The notes: generated by a model from the sequence alone, not told the origin. A stretch of 41,115 bases of DNA from an uncultured Pelagibacteraceae bacterium (GCA_902623915.1 CACNVM010000007.1:1-41115), one strand, 5' to 3'; counted from the stretch's first letter, positions 1 to 12,211 are shown. Made by a program: numbers and translations.

Positions 1-39
1 TCAAAAGTAGCACTTATATCTGAACCTTATAAGAATTAA
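1..39 (+). CDS. tolR: 3' end of TolR (ExbD/TolR family), partial
   Basis: Only the last 12 codons are present, reading SKVALISEPYKN then TAA, with the rest upstream of the window. ExbD/TolR proteins typically end in a short strand of this kind (hydrophobic 'kvaLvse' before a few polar residues), and the next gene six bases downstream is tolA. In Tol-Pal operons tolR directly precedes tolA, so position is the main evidence. TolR is an inner-membrane anchored component of the proton-driven TolQR motor that energises TolA. Identity is inferred mostly from context because so little sequence is visible. Confidence 0.6.
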   Translation, partial: SKVALISEPYKN

Positions 40-45
40 AATTCT

Positions 46-852
46 ATGACTAAAGGTTTATTATTTTCATTTTTGTTTCATTCATTAATTATTTTTTTAA
101 CAATGCTAACTTTGCCGTTTATGATGAGAGAACCAATTGATTTACCACCAATAGTTTCAGTGGAACTAATTGAAATAAAGGATAAAACTTACATTCCCTT
201 TGCCCCTAAAGCTAGAAAGATTATAAAAGAAGTCAAAGAGGAAAAAAAACGTGTTGTTTCAGAACAAGCCCCTCCTGCAGCAAAAGCGAAAGAAAAACCG
301 GATAGAATACCTATGCCGGAAGATAAAAAAGAAACCAAAGAACTAGTTAAAAAAAAACAAAACCCTGAAGAAATAAAACCTCAAATTAGACAAGCATCTG
401 AATTTGAAAAAGATGAGTTATTTGACACAAATGAGATTGCAGCTTTAATAGATAAAGCAAAAGAAGAACAGGCTGAAACACAGCGAAAGAAACAGGAGTT
501 AACACAGAGCAGTGTAAAGAATGCATTTGCACAAGGATTGTCTTTGTCTGAAGAGGATGCTTTAAGAGCACAGATTTTTGGGTGCTGGAGTGTACCGTTA
601 GGTTTACCTTATGATGAAAATTTATTAGTGAGAATAAAATTAAAATTAAAACCAGACGGAAGAATTCTTAAGTCAGAAATCTTAGATCACGCTAGAATGA
701 ATACACCAGGACAAAGTTTTTATAAAATTTTAGCTGAAAGTGCTTTGAGAGCTGTCAGAATTTGCCAGCCTTTAAAAGTACCACCAACTGGTTACGAAAG
801 ATGGAAAGAATTACAACTTAATTTTGACCCATCAGAAATGTTAAAAGGTTAA
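46..852 (+). CDS. tolA: TolA-like cell envelope protein (TonB-C type C-terminal domain)
   Basis: This is the periplasm-spanning link of the Tol-Pal system, coupling the TolQR motor in the inner membrane to TolB/Pal at the outer membrane. The 268 aa protein has one N-terminal membrane anchor (about residues 5-27), a highly charged Lys/Glu-rich middle (about 55-165) expected to be helical or extended, and a C-terminal domain (about 175-268). That domain carries the TolA-like pattern: a Cys-Trp pair ('GCWSVP'), 'LKPDGRI', '[14 protein letters not shown]' and a final 'FDP..M'. The two Cys (in GCW and RICQP) match the usual TolA disulphide pair. It starts six bases after the tolR stop and ends four bases before tolB, so it is translated as part of one operon. 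The charged linker is short compared with enteric TolA, as is common in compact genomes. Confidence 0.9.
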   Translation: MTKGLLFSFLFHSLIIFLTMLTLPFMMREPIDLPPIVSVELIEIKDKTYIPFAPKARKIIKEVKEEKKRVVSEQAPPAAKAKEKPDRIPMPEDKKETKELVKKKQNPEEIKPQIRQASEFEKDELFDTNEIAALIDKAKEEQAETQRKKQELTQSSVKNAFAQGLSLSEEDALRAQIFGCWSVPLGLPYDENLLVRIKLKLKPDGRILKSEILDHARMNTPGQSFYKILAESALRAVRICQPLKVPPTGYERWKELQLNFDPSEMLKG

Positions 853-856
853 AAAA

Positions 857-2194
857 ATGAAAAAAATTATTTTTATTTTATTGTTATCTATTTTAAGCTG
901 GAATAGTTCTAACGCCTTAATTACTGTAGATATTACAAGAGGAAATTTAGATCCATTACCAATTGCAGTTTCACCACTTCACGTAGATTCAGAATCTGAA
1001 AAAATTCCTTCATTTGAAACATCAACACTAGGAGCGGAAATTTCTAAAATCATAGAAAAAAACTTCAAATCAACAGGATTGTTTAATCCACTAAAGAAAG
1101 ATTCTTTTGTTCAAAAACCAGATATTGCACATCTAAAACCAAGGTTTGAAGACTGGCGCTTAATTAAAGCGCAGGCACTTGTTACAGGTAAATTATTAAT
1201 AAAGAATAACAAGTTAAAAGTAGAATTTAGACTTTGGGATCTTACTGCAGCAAAAGAAATGGTTGCTCTATCATTCACAACTACACCAAATAATTGGAGA
1301 AGAGTTGCACATATAATTTCAGATAAAATATATGAGAGACTTACTGGAGAATCTGGTTATTTTGATACTAGAATTGCATATGTTTCAGAAACTGGGCCTA
1401 AGAACCAAAGAATAAAAAAGCTTGCGCTAATGGATCAGGATGGTTTTAATACGAAATATTTAACTCTTGGTAATGAATTAGTTTTAACGCCTAGGTTTAA
1501 TCCAACTAACCAGCTAGTAACTTACTTGTCATATTTTAAAAATATGCCAAGAGTTTATCTGCTAGATATTGAAACTGGTATACAAGAAGTTGTTGGAAAT
1601 TTTCCTGGAATGACATTTGCTCCTAGATTTTCTCCAGATGGTAAAAAAATTATTATGAGTTTTGCCAAAGATGGAAATTCAGATATTTATTCTATGGACT
1701 TAGAAACAAGAGTGGTGGAACAAATTACCAAACATCCTTCAATTGATACTTCCCCATCTTATTCACCAGACGGTAAGTATATAACTTTTAATTCTGATAG
1801 GAGTGGGCTTCAACAAATATATGTAATGAGGAGTGATGGTACTCAAGTAAAAAGAATCACACATGGATCAGGTCTCTATGGGACACCAGTTTGGTCTCCA
1901 AGAGGAGATTTAATCGCCTTTACAAAAGTTAGAAAAGGAAGATTTTATATTGGTGTAATGCGATCTGATGGTACTGGAGAAAGACTTTTAACTGAAAATT
2001 TTTATCAGGAAGCTCCTTCTTGGTCACCTAACGGAAGGGTATTGATTTTCTACAGGGAGACTAAATCCGACAGTAAAGGAAAAGGTTTTTCCGCAAAATT
2101 GTGGTCTATAGATATTACCGGTTATAATGAGAGAAGATTAAAAACTGAGACCGACGCTTCGGACCCATCTTGGTCCTCATTGTTGTCAAAGTAG
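857..2194 (+). CDS. tolB: Tol-Pal system beta-propeller protein TolB
   Basis: Periplasmic TolB binds Pal and colicins and takes part in outer-membrane invagination during division. The 445 aa length is normal for the family. An N-terminal signal peptide (about residues 1-20, ending near SNA) is followed by the TolB N-terminal domain (to about 140). A C-terminal beta-propeller follows, made of repeated WD40-like 'SPDGK' blades; SPDGKKI, SPDGKYI, SPRGDLI and SPNGRVL can be seen, each followed by a hydrophobic strand and a 'DIY/QIY'-type motif. It begins 4 bases after tolA, so it is probably translationally coupled. No Shine-Dalgarno sequence is visible before the ATG, as with many genes in this window. 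Confidence 0.96.
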   Translation: MKKIIFILLLSILSWNSSNALITVDITRGNLDPLPIAVSPLHVDSESEKIPSFETSTLGAEISKIIEKNFKSTGLFNPLKKDSFVQKPDIAHLKPRFEDWRLIKAQALVTGKLLIKNNKLKVEFRLWDLTAAKEMVALSFTTTPNNWRRVAHIISDKIYERLTGESGYFDTRIAYVSETGPKNQRIKKLALMDQDGFNTKYLTLGNELVLTPRFNPTNQLVTYLSYFKNMPRVYLLDIETGIQEVVGNFPGMTFAPRFSPDGKKIIMSFAKDGNSDIYSMDLETRVVEQITKHPSIDTSPSYSPDGKYITFNSDRSGLQQIYVMRSDGTQVKRITHGSGLYGTPVWSPRGDLIAFTKVRKGRFYIGVMRSDGTGERLLTENFYQEAPSWSPNGRVLIFYRETKSDSKGKGFSAKLWSIDITGYNERRLKTETDASDPSWSSLLSK

Positions 2195-2218
2195 TGATTT
2201 TCCAACTACAATTTACAC

Positions 2219-2247
2219 TTGCAAGATTTCTAAAAATTTGAAATATT
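2219..2247 (+). promoter_or_regulatory. candidate promoter for pal
   Basis: The 85-base gap between tolB and pal holds a TTGCAA box (2219-2224), a 17-base spacer and AATATT (2242-2247), a reasonable sigma-70 match (4-5 of 6 in each box). The predicted start is near 2254. Together with the terminator after pal, this would allow pal to be expressed as its own abundant transcript. The evidence is sequence pattern only, in AT-rich DNA. Confidence 0.35.
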
Positions 2248-2268
2248 GCAGCTACCTTAAATATATTT

Positions 2269-2273
2269 AGGAG
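2269..2273 (+). promoter_or_regulatory. strong Shine-Dalgarno AGGAG for pal
   Basis: AGGAG ends six bases before the pal ATG at 2280. Most genes in this window have no recognisable ribosome binding site, so this one stands out. It fits high-level production of an abundant structural lipoprotein. Confidence 0.7.
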
Positions 2274-2279
2274 TAAATA

Positions 2280-2759
2280 ATGAAATTTAATAAAGCCATA
2301 AAGAACCTTTTTATAGTTTTATTTAGTACGCTGTTAATATCAGCTTGTTCTACAGCTAAGAAAGCAAAAGTAGATACAGTTGATGATGTATATACAGGAA
2401 CAGATACAGTTGAGTTTTTAGCAAAAGGTGTTCCAGATAGAATATTTTTTGCAACTAACAAATCTAAACTGACAACTGCTTCGAGAGATACATTAAGAAA
2501 ACAGGCTACTTGGATGAGAAAAAATAAAGATGTAACTGTTACAGTTGAAGGACATGCTGATGAGCGAGGTACAAGAGAGTACAACTTAGCTCTAGGTGAA
2601 AGAAGAGCTAATGCAGCAAAAGATTATTTGATGACATATGGCGTTTCTGGAAAAAGAATATCGGTAATCAGTTATGGTAAAGAAAGACCGGTTAACCCGG
2701 CTAGCTCTCCATTGGCTTGGTCTCAAAACAGAAGATCAGTTACTGTAAAAGCAAATTAA
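2280..2759 (+). CDS. pal: peptidoglycan-associated lipoprotein Pal
   Basis: Pal is an outer-membrane lipoprotein whose OmpA-like domain binds peptidoglycan and TolB. The 159 aa sequence has a lipoprotein signal with lipobox LISAC (Cys23 lipidated), a short linker, and an OmpA domain from about residue 50 to the end. The peptidoglycan-binding signature 'VEGHADERGTREYN' begins near residue 89 and is followed by 'LGERRANAAKDYL'; the Asp and Arg that contact diaminopimelate in this fold are present. The C-terminal 'SQNRRSV' strand is also typical. It lies between tolB and cpoB, with its own candidate promoter, a good Shine-Dalgarno and an intrinsic terminator immediately downstream. Confidence 0.97.
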   Translation: MKFNKAIKNLFIVLFSTLLISACSTAKKAKVDTVDDVYTGTDTVEFLAKGVPDRIFFATNKSKLTTASRDTLRKQATWMRKNKDVTVTVEGHADERGTREYNLALGERRANAAKDYLMTYGVSGKRISVISYGKERPVNPASSPLAWSQNRRSVTVKAN

Positions 2760-2778
2760 ACCTTATTAAGCTTATTAT

Positions 2779-2815
2779 AAAGACCCCTGTCTCAAAAAAC
2801 AGGGGTCTTTTTTTT
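2779..2815 (+). terminator. intrinsic terminator after pal
   Basis: A perfect 12-bp stem (2779-2790 with 2799-2810, GC-rich core GACCCC/GGGGTC) encloses an 8-base loop and runs into an uninterrupted T tract to 2815. It begins about 20 bases after the pal stop and lies 29 bases before cpoB. It is the only textbook intrinsic terminator in the window. Confidence 0.93.
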
Positions 2816-2843
2816 GCCATCTTGTCAATTTAAAAAATGAAAA

Positions 2844-3812
2844 ATGATTCTTAAAAAGCACAATTTTTTGGTTGTAACTTTTTTTTTAGTTACATTTTTA
2901 TTCATCTCAAACTTTATTAAAGCTGAGGAAGAAAACTCAGATAATATTTCAACAGAAATTCAAAAATTAAAACAAGACCTAAAAACACTTGAGAAAGCAG
3001 TTTATAAATCTTCGCAAATTACAACGTCATCAAATTCTTCATCTAATAGTTTAAACGAAGATATTTTAACACGACATCTTTTAAAACTGAATGAAATAGA
3101 GACACAATTTCAAAATTTAACAAATAAGTTTGAGGAAGTTAATTTTAAAATGGACAAGTTATCTAAAAGAATAACAAAAATGCAAACTGATAACCAAATG
3201 AGGTTTAGTGATTTAGAAAATAATCCTGAAAATATAGTTAAAGATAAAAAAATTTCAAAAAAGAAAAAACTACCTGGAACTGATCTCCCGGACAATCTTG
3301 GTAGAATATCAGATGAAGATCTTAAAAATACAAACGAAATTCAAAAAACACAATCAGTTGAGTCTGCTGGACTAGTCGTAACAGAAAAAGCTTCTCCAGC
3401 TAAATCTTTATTACCAAACACATCTCCAAGAGAACAGTATGACTTTGCAGTGAGCTTTATAAAAGTCGGTGATTATGAAACTGCTGAATTTGCTTTAAGA
3501 GAATTTATTGACAAAAATAAAAGTAATGACTTAGCGGGAAGTGCACAATATTGGTACGGGGAAACATTTAGGGTCAGACAACTCTACCAAGATGCGGCCG
3601 CAGCATACTTGGATGGTTATCAAAATTATCCTAAAAGCAAAAAAGCTCCGATTAATTTACTGAAGCTTGGTAGTACATTAGTTCAACTTGGTGAAAAAGA
3701 TCAAGGATGCTTGATGATACAGGGAGTAAAAAAACAATATCCAAAAGCAAGCAAGTCTGTGTTACAAAAAGCAGAATATGAGAATAAAAAATTCAAATGT
3801 AACAAGACATAA
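2844..3812 (+). CDS. cpoB: Tol-Pal associated periplasmic protein CpoB/YbgF
   Basis: CpoB coordinates Tol-Pal function with peptidoglycan synthesis at the septum. The 322 aa sequence has an N-terminal signal peptide (about 1-27, 'FIKAEE'), a polar coiled-coil-like segment (about 30-130) and a low-complexity linker. The C-terminal part (about 197-320) has TPR-like repeats, beginning 'SPREQYDFAVSFIKVGDYETA' and continuing 'AQYWYGETFRVRQLYQDAAAAY' and 'APINLLKLGSTLVQLGEKDQGC', which is the family pattern. A nearer upstream ATG (2837) is in another frame and closes after five codons, so 2844 is the start. Placed directly after pal, but beyond the terminator. The last 35 bases overlap tilS in a different frame. 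Confidence 0.92.
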   Translation: MILKKHNFLVVTFFLVTFLFISNFIKAEEENSDNISTEIQKLKQDLKTLEKAVYKSSQITTSSNSSSNSLNEDILTRHLLKLNEIETQFQNLTNKFEEVNFKMDKLSKRITKMQTDNQMRFSDLENNPENIVKDKKISKKKKLPGTDLPDNLGRISDEDLKNTNEIQKTQSVESAGLVVTEKASPAKSLLPNTSPREQYDFAVSFIKVGDYETAEFALREFIDKNKSNDLAGSAQYWYGETFRVRQLYQDAAAAYLDGYQNYPKSKKAPINLLKLGSTLVQLGEKDQGCLMIQGVKKQYPKASKSVLQKAEYENKKFKCNKT

Positions 3813-4776
3813 CTATTCCGACATTTATCGAAAAGTAAATCTAATCCTAAAAAAATATAAAAAAAACAACTCTTTTGTCGTTGGTGTATCCGGTGGTCCA
3901 GATAGCTTAGCATTAGTTTCAATCACAAAAAGTATTGCGGTAGAAAAAAAGTATAAGTTTTTTTTTGCCCTAGTTGATCACGGACTTAGAGATAACTCAT
4001 ATAAAGAAGCTTTAAGTGTAAAAAAACTCCTAAAAAAACAAAATTTAACACTATCAATTTTAAAAAATAAGAAAAAAATTAAAAAAAATATTCAAAAAAA
4101 TGCAAGAGATATAAGATACGAATTGCTTGGAAAATTTTGCAAGAAGAAAAATGCTAAATCTCTTTTAGTTGCACATCATCAAGATGATCAGATTGAAACT
4201 TTTTTAATAAGATTATCAAGGGGTAGCGGTATCGAGGGCCTTTCATCCATGCAGGAAATGACAACACTTAAAAATGGAATAAGACTCATACGTCCACTGC
4301 TTGAATTTAAAAAAACTGAACTTATTCATATAGCAAAAAATATTTTTGGCAAAATTCTTAAAGACCCAACTAATAAAAATAAAAAATTTTTAAGGACTAA
4401 TATTAGAGTATTAAAACGCAATTTAGAAAATAAAGGCATAAATATAGAAAAAATTTCTAGATCTATAAAAAATATTGCCTCAACCAGAGAAGCAATAGAT
4501 TTTTATGTTGCAAAAAGCATAAAAAAATTTGTAATTTTTGAGAATAAAAAAGCCATTCTTAATTTTGTAAAGTTTCAGAAGGAACCTTTAGAAATCAGAT
4601 TTAGAATAATGAACAGCGTCATTAAAAAAATTTCAAAATCTTATTACCCTCCAAGATCAATTAAAGTTTTAAATTTAATTGAAGGATTTCAAAGAATCAG
4701 GGTCAAAAAGTGCACTTTAGGAGGGTGTATTTTTGAAAAGAAAAAAAACTTTTTGCATGTGACAAAAGAATATTAA
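3778..4776 (+). CDS. tilS: tRNA(Ile)-lysidine synthetase TilS
   Basis: TilS modifies C34 of the CAU-anticodon tRNA-Ile to lysidine, switching it from Met to Ile decoding; it is essential. The N-type ATP-pyrophosphatase P-loop is clear: 'VSGGPDS' with Ser38 to Ser43. It is followed by 'VDHGLRDNSYKEA', 'ARDIRYELL', 'AHHQDDQIETFLIRLSRGSG' and 'IRPLL', all diagnostic of TilS. At 332 aa it is about 100 aa shorter than the E. coli enzyme: the catalytic and central parts are present but the C-terminal tRNA-binding domain looks reduced. It overlaps the end of cpoB by 35 bases; no in-frame Met exists between 3778 and the catalytic motif, so the overlap appears real. Confidence 0.94.
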   Translation: MRIKNSNVTRHNYSDIYRKVNLILKKYKKNNSFVVGVSGGPDSLALVSITKSIAVEKKYKFFFALVDHGLRDNSYKEALSVKKLLKKQNLTLSILKNKKKIKKNIQKNARDIRYELLGKFCKKKNAKSLLVAHHQDDQIETFLIRLSRGSGIEGLSSMQEMTTLKNGIRLIRPLLEFKKTELIHIAKNIFGKILKDPTNKNKKFLRTNIRVLKRNLENKGINIEKISRSIKNIASTREAIDFYVAKSIKKFVIFENKKAILNFVKFQKEPLEIRFRIMNSVIKKISKSYYPPRSIKVLNLIEGFQRIRVKKCTLGGCIFEKKKNFLHVTKEY

Positions 4777-4845
4777 AATATCCAATAAAAACGGTTAATT
4801 TTAGTACACATACTACAATTTGCCATATTTTATTATTATTCTGGT

Positions 4846-4872
4846 TTGACATACTTGTTAAATTAATAAAAA
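4846..4872 (+). promoter_or_regulatory. candidate promoter for ftsH
   Basis: The 114-base gap between tilS and ftsH contains a perfect TTGACA (4846-4851). The best -10 candidate is TAAAAA (4867-4872), 4 of 6 matches with a short 15-base spacer. No sigma-32 type consensus was seen here, although ftsH is often under heat-shock control. Apart from this the gap shows only a weak 5-bp inverted repeat (4802-4815). Confidence 0.3.
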
Positions 4873-4890
4873 TAACTATTTATATAGATA

Positions 4891-6789
4891 ATGAATTTTA
4901 GAAATGTATTAATGTGGGGTCTTATAATCTTACTTTCTGTAGGATTATTTAATCTTTTCCAGAACCCCGATAGAGCAAACCTAAATAGTAATCAAATTGC
5001 TTTTTCAACATTCTTAGAAGAGGTTGATAACGGCAGAGTTGTCGAGGTTGAAATTCAAGGAAATAATATTAACGGGACTTTATCAGACGGATCGAAGTTT
5101 AAAACTTATTCACCAAATTACCCGGATTTAGTAAACAAACTTTCTGATAAAAATGTCAGTATAAACGCTGCTCCCGTTGAAGATAAGATGCCTTCTTTAT
5201 TGGGCGTTCTATTGTCTTGGTTTCCAATGTTACTCCTGATTGGTGTTTGGATATTTTTCATGCGTCAAATGCAAGGTGGTAGAGGTGGTGCAATGGGATT
5301 TGGAAAATCAAAAGCAAAATTATTAAATGAGGCTCAGGGTAAAGTTACTTTCAACGATGTTGCAGGTATTGAGGAAGCAAAAGAAGAAGTAGAGGAAATA
5401 GTTGATTTTTTAAAAGATCCAAGAAAATTTAGAAAACTTGGAGGAAAAATTCCTAAGGGAGCTTTGTTAATTGGACCACCAGGTACAGGTAAAACATTAT
5501 TAGCAAAAGCTATAGCAGGTGAGGCTAACGTACCTTTTTTTACAATTTCAGGTTCTGATTTTGTGGAAATGTTTGTTGGAGTTGGAGCTTCAAGAGTTAG
5601 AGACATGTTTGAGCAAGGTAAAAAACATGCTCCATGTATTATTTTCATTGATGAGATCGATGCGGTTGGAAGAAGTAGAGGCGCAGGTCTAGGTGGTGGT
5701 AACGATGAAAGAGAACAAACTTTAAACCAACTTTTAGTTGAGATGGATGGTTTTGATACTAATGAAGGAATTATTTTAATAGCAGCAACAAATAGACCTG
5801 ATGTTTTAGATCCCGCTCTATTAAGACCAGGTAGATTTGATAGACAAGTTGTAGTGCCTAATCCTGACATTTTAGGAAGAGAAGCTATTTTAAAAGTTCA
5901 TGTAAAAAAAATAAATACTGGCCCAGATGTGAAGCTTAGAACAATTGCTAGAGGAACTCCTGGTTTTTCTGGAGCCGATTTAGCAAATTTAATTAACGAG
6001 TCCGCACTTCTAGCTGCAAGAAAAAATAAAAGAGTAGTTACAATGGTTGATATAGAGGAAGCCAAAGATAAGGTAATGATGGGCGCAGAAAGAAGATCAA
6101 TGGTAATGACAGAGGAGGAAAAGAAACTAACTGCATATCATGAAGGAGGACACGCTATTGTTGCTTTAAATGAAAAAGCATCTGACCCTATACACAAAGC
6201 AACCATCATACCAAGAGGAAGGGCATTAGGGATGGTTATGAGATTGCCAGAGAGAGACCAACTCTCTGTAACAAGAGAAAAAATGTACTCAGATATAGCA
6301 GTAGCAATGGGCGGTAGAATTGCTGAAGAGATTATATTTGGTTATGAAAAAATAACCTCCGGTGCTTCATCTGATATTGATATGGCAACTAAAATGGCAA
6401 AAAATATGGTTACAAGATATGGCATGAGTAAAAGTTTAGGAACAATAGCTTACGGAGAAAATGAAGATGAAGTGTTTTTGGGAAGATCAATTACCAGACA
6501 GCAAAATATGTCCGAAGATACCGCAAAAAAAGTAGACTCTGAAGTTAAAAAAATTGTAGACACTGGATACGAGAGAGCTAGAACAGTTTTAACTGAAAAA
6601 ATAGACGATCTTCACAAAATAGCTAAGGCTTTATTAGTTTACGAAACTCTTACAGGCGATGAAATTAGAGATCTTATACTTAAAAATATTCAACCAACCA
6701 AACTTTCTAAAAAACAAGAAGAAGAAGCTGATGATAAAGCATCCTCAGCAATAGATTCTATTGGTCTAAAACCAAAACCAGCACTATAA
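4891..6789 (+). CDS. ftsH: ATP-dependent zinc metalloprotease FtsH
   Basis: FtsH is a membrane-anchored AAA+ protease that degrades misfolded membrane proteins and regulatory proteins such as sigma-32 and LpxC. Two transmembrane segments (about 5-24 and 104-124) flank a periplasmic domain. The AAA module follows, with Walker A GPPGTGKT (residues 195-202), Walker B '[12 protein letters not shown]', and second region of homology '[22 protein letters not shown]' ending in the arginine finger. The M41 zinc-protease site HEGGH lies at 417-421, with a downstream acidic ligand in '[11 protein letters not shown]'. The 632 aa length is typical. Its substrate rpoH lies about 5 kb downstream. Confidence 0.98.
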   Translation: MNFRNVLMWGLIILLSVGLFNLFQNPDRANLNSNQIAFSTFLEEVDNGRVVEVEIQGNNINGTLSDGSKFKTYSPNYPDLVNKLSDKNVSINAAPVEDKMPSLLGVLLSWFPMLLLIGVWIFFMRQMQGGRGGAMGFGKSKAKLLNEAQGKVTFNDVAGIEEAKEEVEEIVDFLKDPRKFRKLGGKIPKGALLIGPPGTGKTLLAKAIAGEANVPFFTISGSDFVEMFVGVGASRVRDMFEQGKKHAPCIIFIDEIDAVGRSRGAGLGGGNDEREQTLNQLLVEMDGFDTNEGIILIAATNRPDVLDPALLRPGRFDRQVVVPNPDILGREAILKVHVKKINTGPDVKLRTIARGTPGFSGADLANLINESALLAARKNKRVVTMVDIEEAKDKVMMGAERRSMVMTEEEKKLTAYHEGGHAIVALNEKASDPIHKATIIPRGRALGMVMRLPERDQLSVTREKMYSDIAVAMGGRIAEEIIFGYEKITSGASSDIDMATKMAKNMVTRYGMSKSLGTIAYGENEDEVFLGRSITRQQNMSEDTAKKVDSEVKKIVDTGYERARTVLTEKIDDLHKIAKALLVYETLTGDEIRDLILKNIQPTKLSKKQEEEADDKASSAIDSIGLKPKPAL

Positions 6790-6798
6790 TAACTTATC

Positions 6799-7860
6799 AT
6801 GAGAAAATATTACACGAGGGCGTGTAATTTTTATCATGGAAGTGAAGCAATAAGATTAATCCAAACAAAAAAAGCACTTCCATTAAATGGTAAGAATAAT
6901 ATTGCCTTCGATAGTATCGAAATTTTTTCGAGAGAAAAAAGGGGAGTAAAAGTTAATTTAATTAATATTAATAAAGTTTTTAAATTAAATAAAAAAATTA
7001 GAAAAATTGTTAAAGAAGATCTAAGTAAAATTGTATCAAGAAGAAAGAATTTTCTTAAACATATTAATTTCCAATCCCCATCAATTATGGGTATTCTCAA
7101 TCTAACTCCTGACAGCTTCTCAGATGGAGGAAAATTTAATAACTACAGCAAGGCATTTAAGCAAATTTCTAACATGATAAAATCTGGAGCAAATATCATT
7201 GATGTTGGTGGAGAGTCCACTCGACCAGGTTCAAAAACAATTGATCCAAAAATTGAGTGGGCTAGGATTAAGTATGTTTTAAATAATTTTAAAAAAAAGT
7301 ATAAAAAAATTTGTTTATCAGTTGATACACGAAAATCTGATATAATGGTTAAAAGTATTACTTGCGGCGCAAATCTTATCAATGATGTGTCAGGTTTTAA
7401 TCATGATCCCTTTGCACTCATTAAATTAAGAAATTTTAATATTCCGAAAGTTTTACATCATATGCAAGGAACCCCAAAAACAATGCAAAGGAATCCAAAA
7501 TACAAAAATGTTTTATTAGATATTTACGACTTTTTTGAAAAAGAAATTTCAAATATTGCAGATAATAAAAAAATCATAATAGATCCAGGAATTGGTTTTG
7601 GTAAAACTTTGAAACATAATTTGACTTTAATTTCCAATATATCTTTGTTTCATAGCCTTGGCTTTCCTATTTTGGTTGGGACCTCAAGAAAAAGATTCAT
7701 TAATCAAATATCTGGCGAGTACGATAGTAAAGATAGAACAGGAGGAACATTAGCATCAGTTCTTTACTTGTTATCCCAAGGTGTACAAATTTTCAGAGTG
7801 CACAATGTGAGGGAAGTTAAGCAAGGAATAATGGTGTATGAAAAAATTAATGAAAAATAA
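6799..7860 (+). CDS. folP: dihydropteroate synthase FolP with alphaproteobacterial N-terminal extension
   Basis: The enzyme condenses p-aminobenzoate with 6-hydroxymethyl-dihydropterin diphosphate in folate synthesis. The TIM-barrel part starts near residue 95 with 'IMGILNLTPDSFSDGG', then 'GANIIDVGGESTRPGS', 'LSVDTRKS', 'NDVSGF', 'IIDPGIGFGKT' and 'VGTSRKRF', all family signatures. About 90 residues precede the barrel. From memory, alphaproteobacterial FolP proteins have a comparable extension with a Tyr-Tyr-x-Arg start and a 'F.s.Ei..Re' segment, which supports the upstream start at 6799. A terminator-like hairpin overlaps codons 4-11, which makes the translation start and transcription of this gene unusual. 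The 3' end overlaps glmM. Confidence 0.94.
   Translation: MRKYYTRACNFYHGSEAIRLIQTKKALPLNGKNNIAFDSIEIFSREKRGVKVNLININKVFKLNKKIRKIVKEDLSKIVSRRKNFLKHINFQSPSIMGILNLTPDSFSDGGKFNNYSKAFKQISNMIKSGANIIDVGGESTRPGSKTIDPKIEWARIKYVLNNFKKKYKKICLSVDTRKSDIMVKSITCGANLINDVSGFNHDPFALIKLRNFNIPKVLHHMQGTPKTMQRNPKYKNVLLDIYDFFEKEISNIADNKKIIIDPGIGFGKTLKHNLTLISNISLFHSLGFPILVGTSRKRFINQISGEYDSKDRTGGTLASVLYLLSQGVQIFRVHNVREVKQGIMVYEKINEK
6809..6832 (+). terminator. terminator-like hairpin inside the 5' end of folP
   Basis: A perfect 8-bp stem (ATTACACG at 6809-6816 with CGTGTAAT at 6821-6828) has a 4-base AGGG loop and ends in five T (6828-6832). It begins 20 bases after the ftsH stop, exactly where an ftsH terminator would be expected, yet it lies within folP codons 4-11. 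It could end ftsH transcripts, attenuate folP, or be coincidental coding sequence. Confidence 0.55.
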
Positions 7861-9181
7861 ATATTTTGGAACAGACGGTATTAGAGGGACTGTAAATCAA
7901 GGAAATATAACTGGAGAAAAATTTTTTAAATTTGGTCTTGCTTCGGGTACTTATTTTAAAAATCAAAAAAAAACAAAACAAATAGCTATAATTGCAAAGG
8001 ATACTAGATTATCAGGATATACTTTAGAACCAGCACTAGTTTCTGGTTTAGTATCTGGTGGAATGCATGTTTACACATTAGGTCCTTTACCCACAAATGG
8101 TCTGGCTATGTTGACTAAATCTATGAAGGCCAATATGGGAATAATGATTACTGCATCACACAATCCTTACCATGATAATGGACTGAAATTATTTGGACCT
8201 GATGGGATGAAACTATCTGATAAAATTGAAAAAAAAATTGAAAAACTAATAGATGCAAAAAATACAAAACAGTTAACAAACCCAAAATTATTGGGAAGAG
8301 TAAAGCGTCTTGAGGATGGAAATGATAAATATACAAAAATACTAAAAAATAATTTTCCAAGCAATTTTCACCTAAAAGGTACAAAAATTGTTTTAGATTG
8401 TGCAAATGGAGCTTCTTACAAAGCTGCTCCTAAGTTATTAAAAGAACTTGGTGCAAAAGTGATTTCTATAGGAGTAAAACCAAATGGATTAAATATTAAT
8501 GAAAAATGTGGATCAACATATCCTTCAAAAATAAAGTCTGCTGTTAAAAAACATAAAGCTAAAATCGGAATTGCGTTTGACGGAGATGCTGACAGAGTAA
8601 TTATGTGTGATGAAAAAGGAAAAATAATAGATGGTGACCAAATTATCGCAATGTTGGCTCGTAGATGGAAATCTAAAAAAATTTTAAAAGGTGGCGTAGT
8701 TGGAACATTAATGTCCAATTATGGTTTAGAAAAATTTTTAAGTAATGAAAAAATAAGATTTTCGAGGTCTAAAGTTGGAGATAGATATGTTAAAGAAAAA
8801 ATGAAAATGCTCAATTATAATTTAGGTGGTGAACAATCTGGACATATCATTTTAGGAAAATTCGCAACAACTGGGGATGGATTATTAGTAGCCTTAGAGG
8901 TTTTATTTTCTCTTCGGAAGGGTAAAAAAGCTAGCCAATTATTAAAAGTTTTTAAACCATTGCCACAAACTTTAGAAAACGTAGAAGTAAATGATAAAAA
9001 TGTAATTAATAAATCAAAATGTAAAAATGCAATAAAGATAGCAAATAAGCTTATGGGTCAGAAGGGTAGAATTTTAGTTAGAAAATCTGGAACAGAACCT
9101 AAAATTAGGATTATGGCAGAGTCGTATGATAAAAGTTTAATTTTAAAATGTATAAAAATAATCAAGAGCTCGATTAAATAA
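7838..9181 (+). CDS. glmM: phosphoglucosamine mutase GlmM
   Basis: GlmM interconverts glucosamine-6-P and glucosamine-1-P on the route to UDP-GlcNAc for peptidoglycan and lipopolysaccharide. Visible signatures are 'YFGTDGIRG' at the N-terminus, the phosphoserine loop 'TASHNPYHDNG' (Ser at about residue 107), the Mg-binding 'DGDADR', the sugar loop 'GGEQSGH' and the phosphate-binding 'VRKSGTEPKIRIM'. Two starts are possible: ATG 7838 (447 aa, 23-base overlap with folP) or ATG 7850 (443 aa, 11-base overlap). The second puts the Met three residues before YFGTDG, as in most GlmM proteins, and may be the true one. The ftsH-folP-glmM order is standard for the group. Confidence 0.97.
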   Translation: MKKLMKNKYFGTDGIRGTVNQGNITGEKFFKFGLASGTYFKNQKKTKQIAIIAKDTRLSGYTLEPALVSGLVSGGMHVYTLGPLPTNGLAMLTKSMKANMGIMITASHNPYHDNGLKLFGPDGMKLSDKIEKKIEKLIDAKNTKQLTNPKLLGRVKRLEDGNDKYTKILKNNFPSNFHLKGTKIVLDCANGASYKAAPKLLKELGAKVISIGVKPNGLNINEKCGSTYPSKIKSAVKKHKAKIGIAFDGDADRVIMCDEKGKIIDGDQIIAMLARRWKSKKILKGGVVGTLMSNYGLEKFLSNEKIRFSRSKVGDRYVKEKMKMLNYNLGGEQSGHIILGKFATTGDGLLVALEVLFSLRKGKKASQLLKVFKPLPQTLENVEVNDKNVINKSKCKNAIKIANKLMGQKGRILVRKSGTEPKIRIMAESYDKSLILKCIKIIKSSIK

Positions 9182-9182
9182 T

Positions 9183-12180
<2,998 letters not shown>

Positions 12181-12211
12181 AATTGTATATATATTTATAA
12201 ATTTTTTTTGT

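Noticed and set aside
4802-4815. Inverted repeat TAGTA-CACA-TACTA upstream of ftsH
   Set aside because: A 5-bp AT-rich stem without a T tract is expected by chance in this composition, and it is too weak for a terminator.
5334-5870. A 178-codon open frame antisense to ftsH
   Set aside because: It mirrors the conserved AAA domain of ftsH. Its composition (Ser/Pro/Leu-rich) and lack of domain features are those of a reverse-strand shadow.
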